A DNA stretch of 64,000 nucleotides from Trochalopteron elliotii (lineage: Eukaryota > Chordata > Aves > Passeriformes > Leiothrichidae): NCBI GenBank assembly GCA_024734555.1, contig JANPWX010000619.1, positions 1,609,236-1,673,235 of the forward strand, given 5' to 3'. A program made the translations under genes and the position numbers. How positions within the stretch are numbered: position 1 is the first letter of the stretch; each line of letters begins with the position of its first letter. Below, in pieces: positions 62,601-64,000 of this stretch. The notes beneath the pieces are model-generated. The model saw only the letters and a list, made by a program, of their open reading frames with translations. It did no database searches and was not told the DNA's origin.

Positions 62601-63871
62601 ATGCAACAGCTTCCCCAGCCCACAGCCACAATAACCATTCCAGCCGATGGTACAGTTGGTGCTCCTGCCACATGTTTCCCCAGCCATGGAGCACGTGGGT
62701 GTACCTGGTACAGCTTTTCATGCTGTATTCTGAGGAACTCCCACTGCAGTGCTGCATCACCTGATGTATTCTTTCCTGAACAGGAATATCAGCAGCAATG
62801 TATGGCATAAACCTTTCAGTGGCATGTGCAAGCCTTGGACTTAACTTGAACTGTAATGAAAGCAAGACCCACAAGCGGCACACTTTTCACTGTGTGCCAG
62901 CTGATGTGTCCCAGATAAGCAAAACTACCCTGTTAAAGTTCAGGGGGAATGTGAAGGTGTGTAAAACAGGGGAGACTTATGCTACAGATAGCACTGAATT
63001 TCAGATTAGGCTTGGAGTTGAAATTTTGCCTGGCAATCACTGTGGACTATTTTGAATTAGTGTTTTGAGAGTTATATTCTGTTCCATAAGGGTGGCTTGC
63101 AATCTGTATTCAAACTGTTTATTAGAATAGCTTAGTCTACAGTGGTCTTAATGGTTTGTTATCTTGATAAGATCCTCGTCCATTAAAAAACAGCAATTGT
63201 CTGTCCAATTGTAAATGGAAAAATGACTATTTTTTTGCTGGTACTATCTGGAAGTCCAGTAACAAGTGTGAGATAGAGATCTTAATGCTAGCATTGTCCC
63301 TTCTTAATGGGAAGAGGTAGTTCTAGATATCAGCACTATGAAGGGAGGTGTCTGTCCTCTTGGCCTTTGCTCATGAAACTGTATCTGCAGCTACTCTACT
63401 CTTCATGGTCTTTAGGAAACAATTGTCAGCACCACAATGCTTTTGGATGTTCCTGAGAGGAGCCACCACAGGCAGTTTAACCATATACCACATATCAGAG
63501 GAGGAAGAATCTCATGATGCCTGGTGTCAGCAGGAGTCTGTAGATCAAAGAGCATTTGTGGGTTTTGACTTTGTCTGTAGCCAGCAGGTGCTAATACAGT
63601 GAAGCCTCACTCAAGCCTGTGAAACATTTCTATACATTTATATAGCACAGCATTGAGATTTCTGTGCATTTCTACAGTATCATCAAAGTTGACAAATGAT
63701 TTAGAGGTGGTAACTCTTATGGAATTTCACAGTGCAAATTAGTGATATTTCCTTGTGGATCACAGAGTACCTGATTGCTACCATCACTTCCGCTTGTTAA
63801 CGTTTTCCACTATTACATTTTTTTTCTCTTTTTGTGCACCACGGCCTCAGCTGTTTTGTGGCAGGCCAGTG

Positions 63872-63876
<5 letters not shown>

Positions 63877-63902
<26 letters not shown>
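63877..63902. repeat. (CT)13 microsatellite
   Basis: Thirteen perfect CT units. They run into TTTCTGCACAG and so form the polypyrimidine part of an acceptor-like sequence. Confidence 0.97.
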
Positions 63903-63912
63903 TTCTGCACAG

Positions 63913-64000
63913 CCACCTTTTGCCCTCCTCAGTCTTAGCGAGGGGCCCGTCTGGCCAGCTCCAGCATGTAGCAGAGAGGAACATCTGGCCCTTTGTGATT
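63913..64000 (+). other. Possible exon start after strong splice acceptor (cut by window end)
   Basis: The (CT)13 tract plus TTTCTGCACAG ending at 63912 is a textbook acceptor. The following 88 bases are GC-richer than the window average and open to the window end in two of three + frames (one reads Pro-Pro-Phe-Ala-Leu-Leu, the other His-Leu-Leu-Pro-Ser-Ser). The third frame stops after seven codons. This could be an exon of the gene whose promoter lies at the left edge, or GC-richer intron beside a microsatellite. Neither frame matches a protein I know. Confidence 0.25.

Larger units (their letters stand above)
52488..63876. other. Non-coding unique DNA
   Basis: No gene is recognised in about 11.4 kb. 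Moderately GC-rich patches at 52980-53060, 53940-54290, 59250-59627 and 62590-63000 hold open frames on both strands without family signatures. A perfect hairpin lies at 53297-53320, and a stretch at 57740-58090 resembles conserved non-coding DNA. Confidence 0.5.

Noticed and set aside
62578..62883. 101-codon - strand open frame, Trp/His-rich
   Set aside because: It looked briefly like part of a transposon protein, but I cannot match it to any family, and the opposite strand is open too.
1..64000. CRISPR arrays, operons, ribosome binding sites, prophage or insertion-sequence features
   Set aside because: No regularly spaced repeats or tightly packed genes; CR1 LINEs and base composition show a vertebrate genome.

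Overview
The window looks like vertebrate nuclear DNA, most probably from a bird. The main evidence is at least seven recognisable CR1 LINE fragments, several with the typical CR1 3' end and its ATTCTATG-type tail. The rest is AT-rich unique sequence with few other repeats and short microsatellites. I cannot name the species. I found no complete protein-coding gene, rRNA, tRNA, CRISPR array or bacterial-type feature. Every long open frame I read is a chance frame, lies inside a CR1 copy, or has no recognisable protein family.

Layout. Bases 1-118 are very GC- and CpG-rich with a strong G-quadruplex motif. They look like the downstream edge of a CpG-island promoter or first exon cut by the window start. 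From about 120 to 63870 the DNA is AT-rich and non-coding. Younger CR1 copies lie at 15366-15990 (-), 29160-29718 (+), 30388-30612 (+), 39908-39963 (-), 42820-43257 (-), 43288-43333 (+) and 51668-52487 (-). Two much older, eroded CR1 relics lie at 12745-12960 (+) and 44440-45240 (+), and a MIR-like SINE relic at 34310-34376 (-). Simple repeats are scattered throughout. The right edge (63877-64000) has a pure (CT)13 tract running into a good splice-acceptor sequence, followed by GC-richer DNA open in two frames; this may be an exon continuing past the window.

The simplest reading is one very long intron, probably intron 1 of a + strand gene whose promoter lies at the left edge, or else a gene desert beside a CpG-island promoter. 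Several repeat-free stretches are dense in homeodomain-, SOX- and FOX-like words and resemble conserved non-coding elements (18880-19230, 21197-21345, 32100-32560, 41860-42160, 49490-50170, 57740-58090). That would fit the regulatory landscape of a developmental gene, but conservation cannot be tested here. The most striking structure not explained by known repeats is a perfect 19-bp inverted repeat with a 13-nt loop at 43971-44021.
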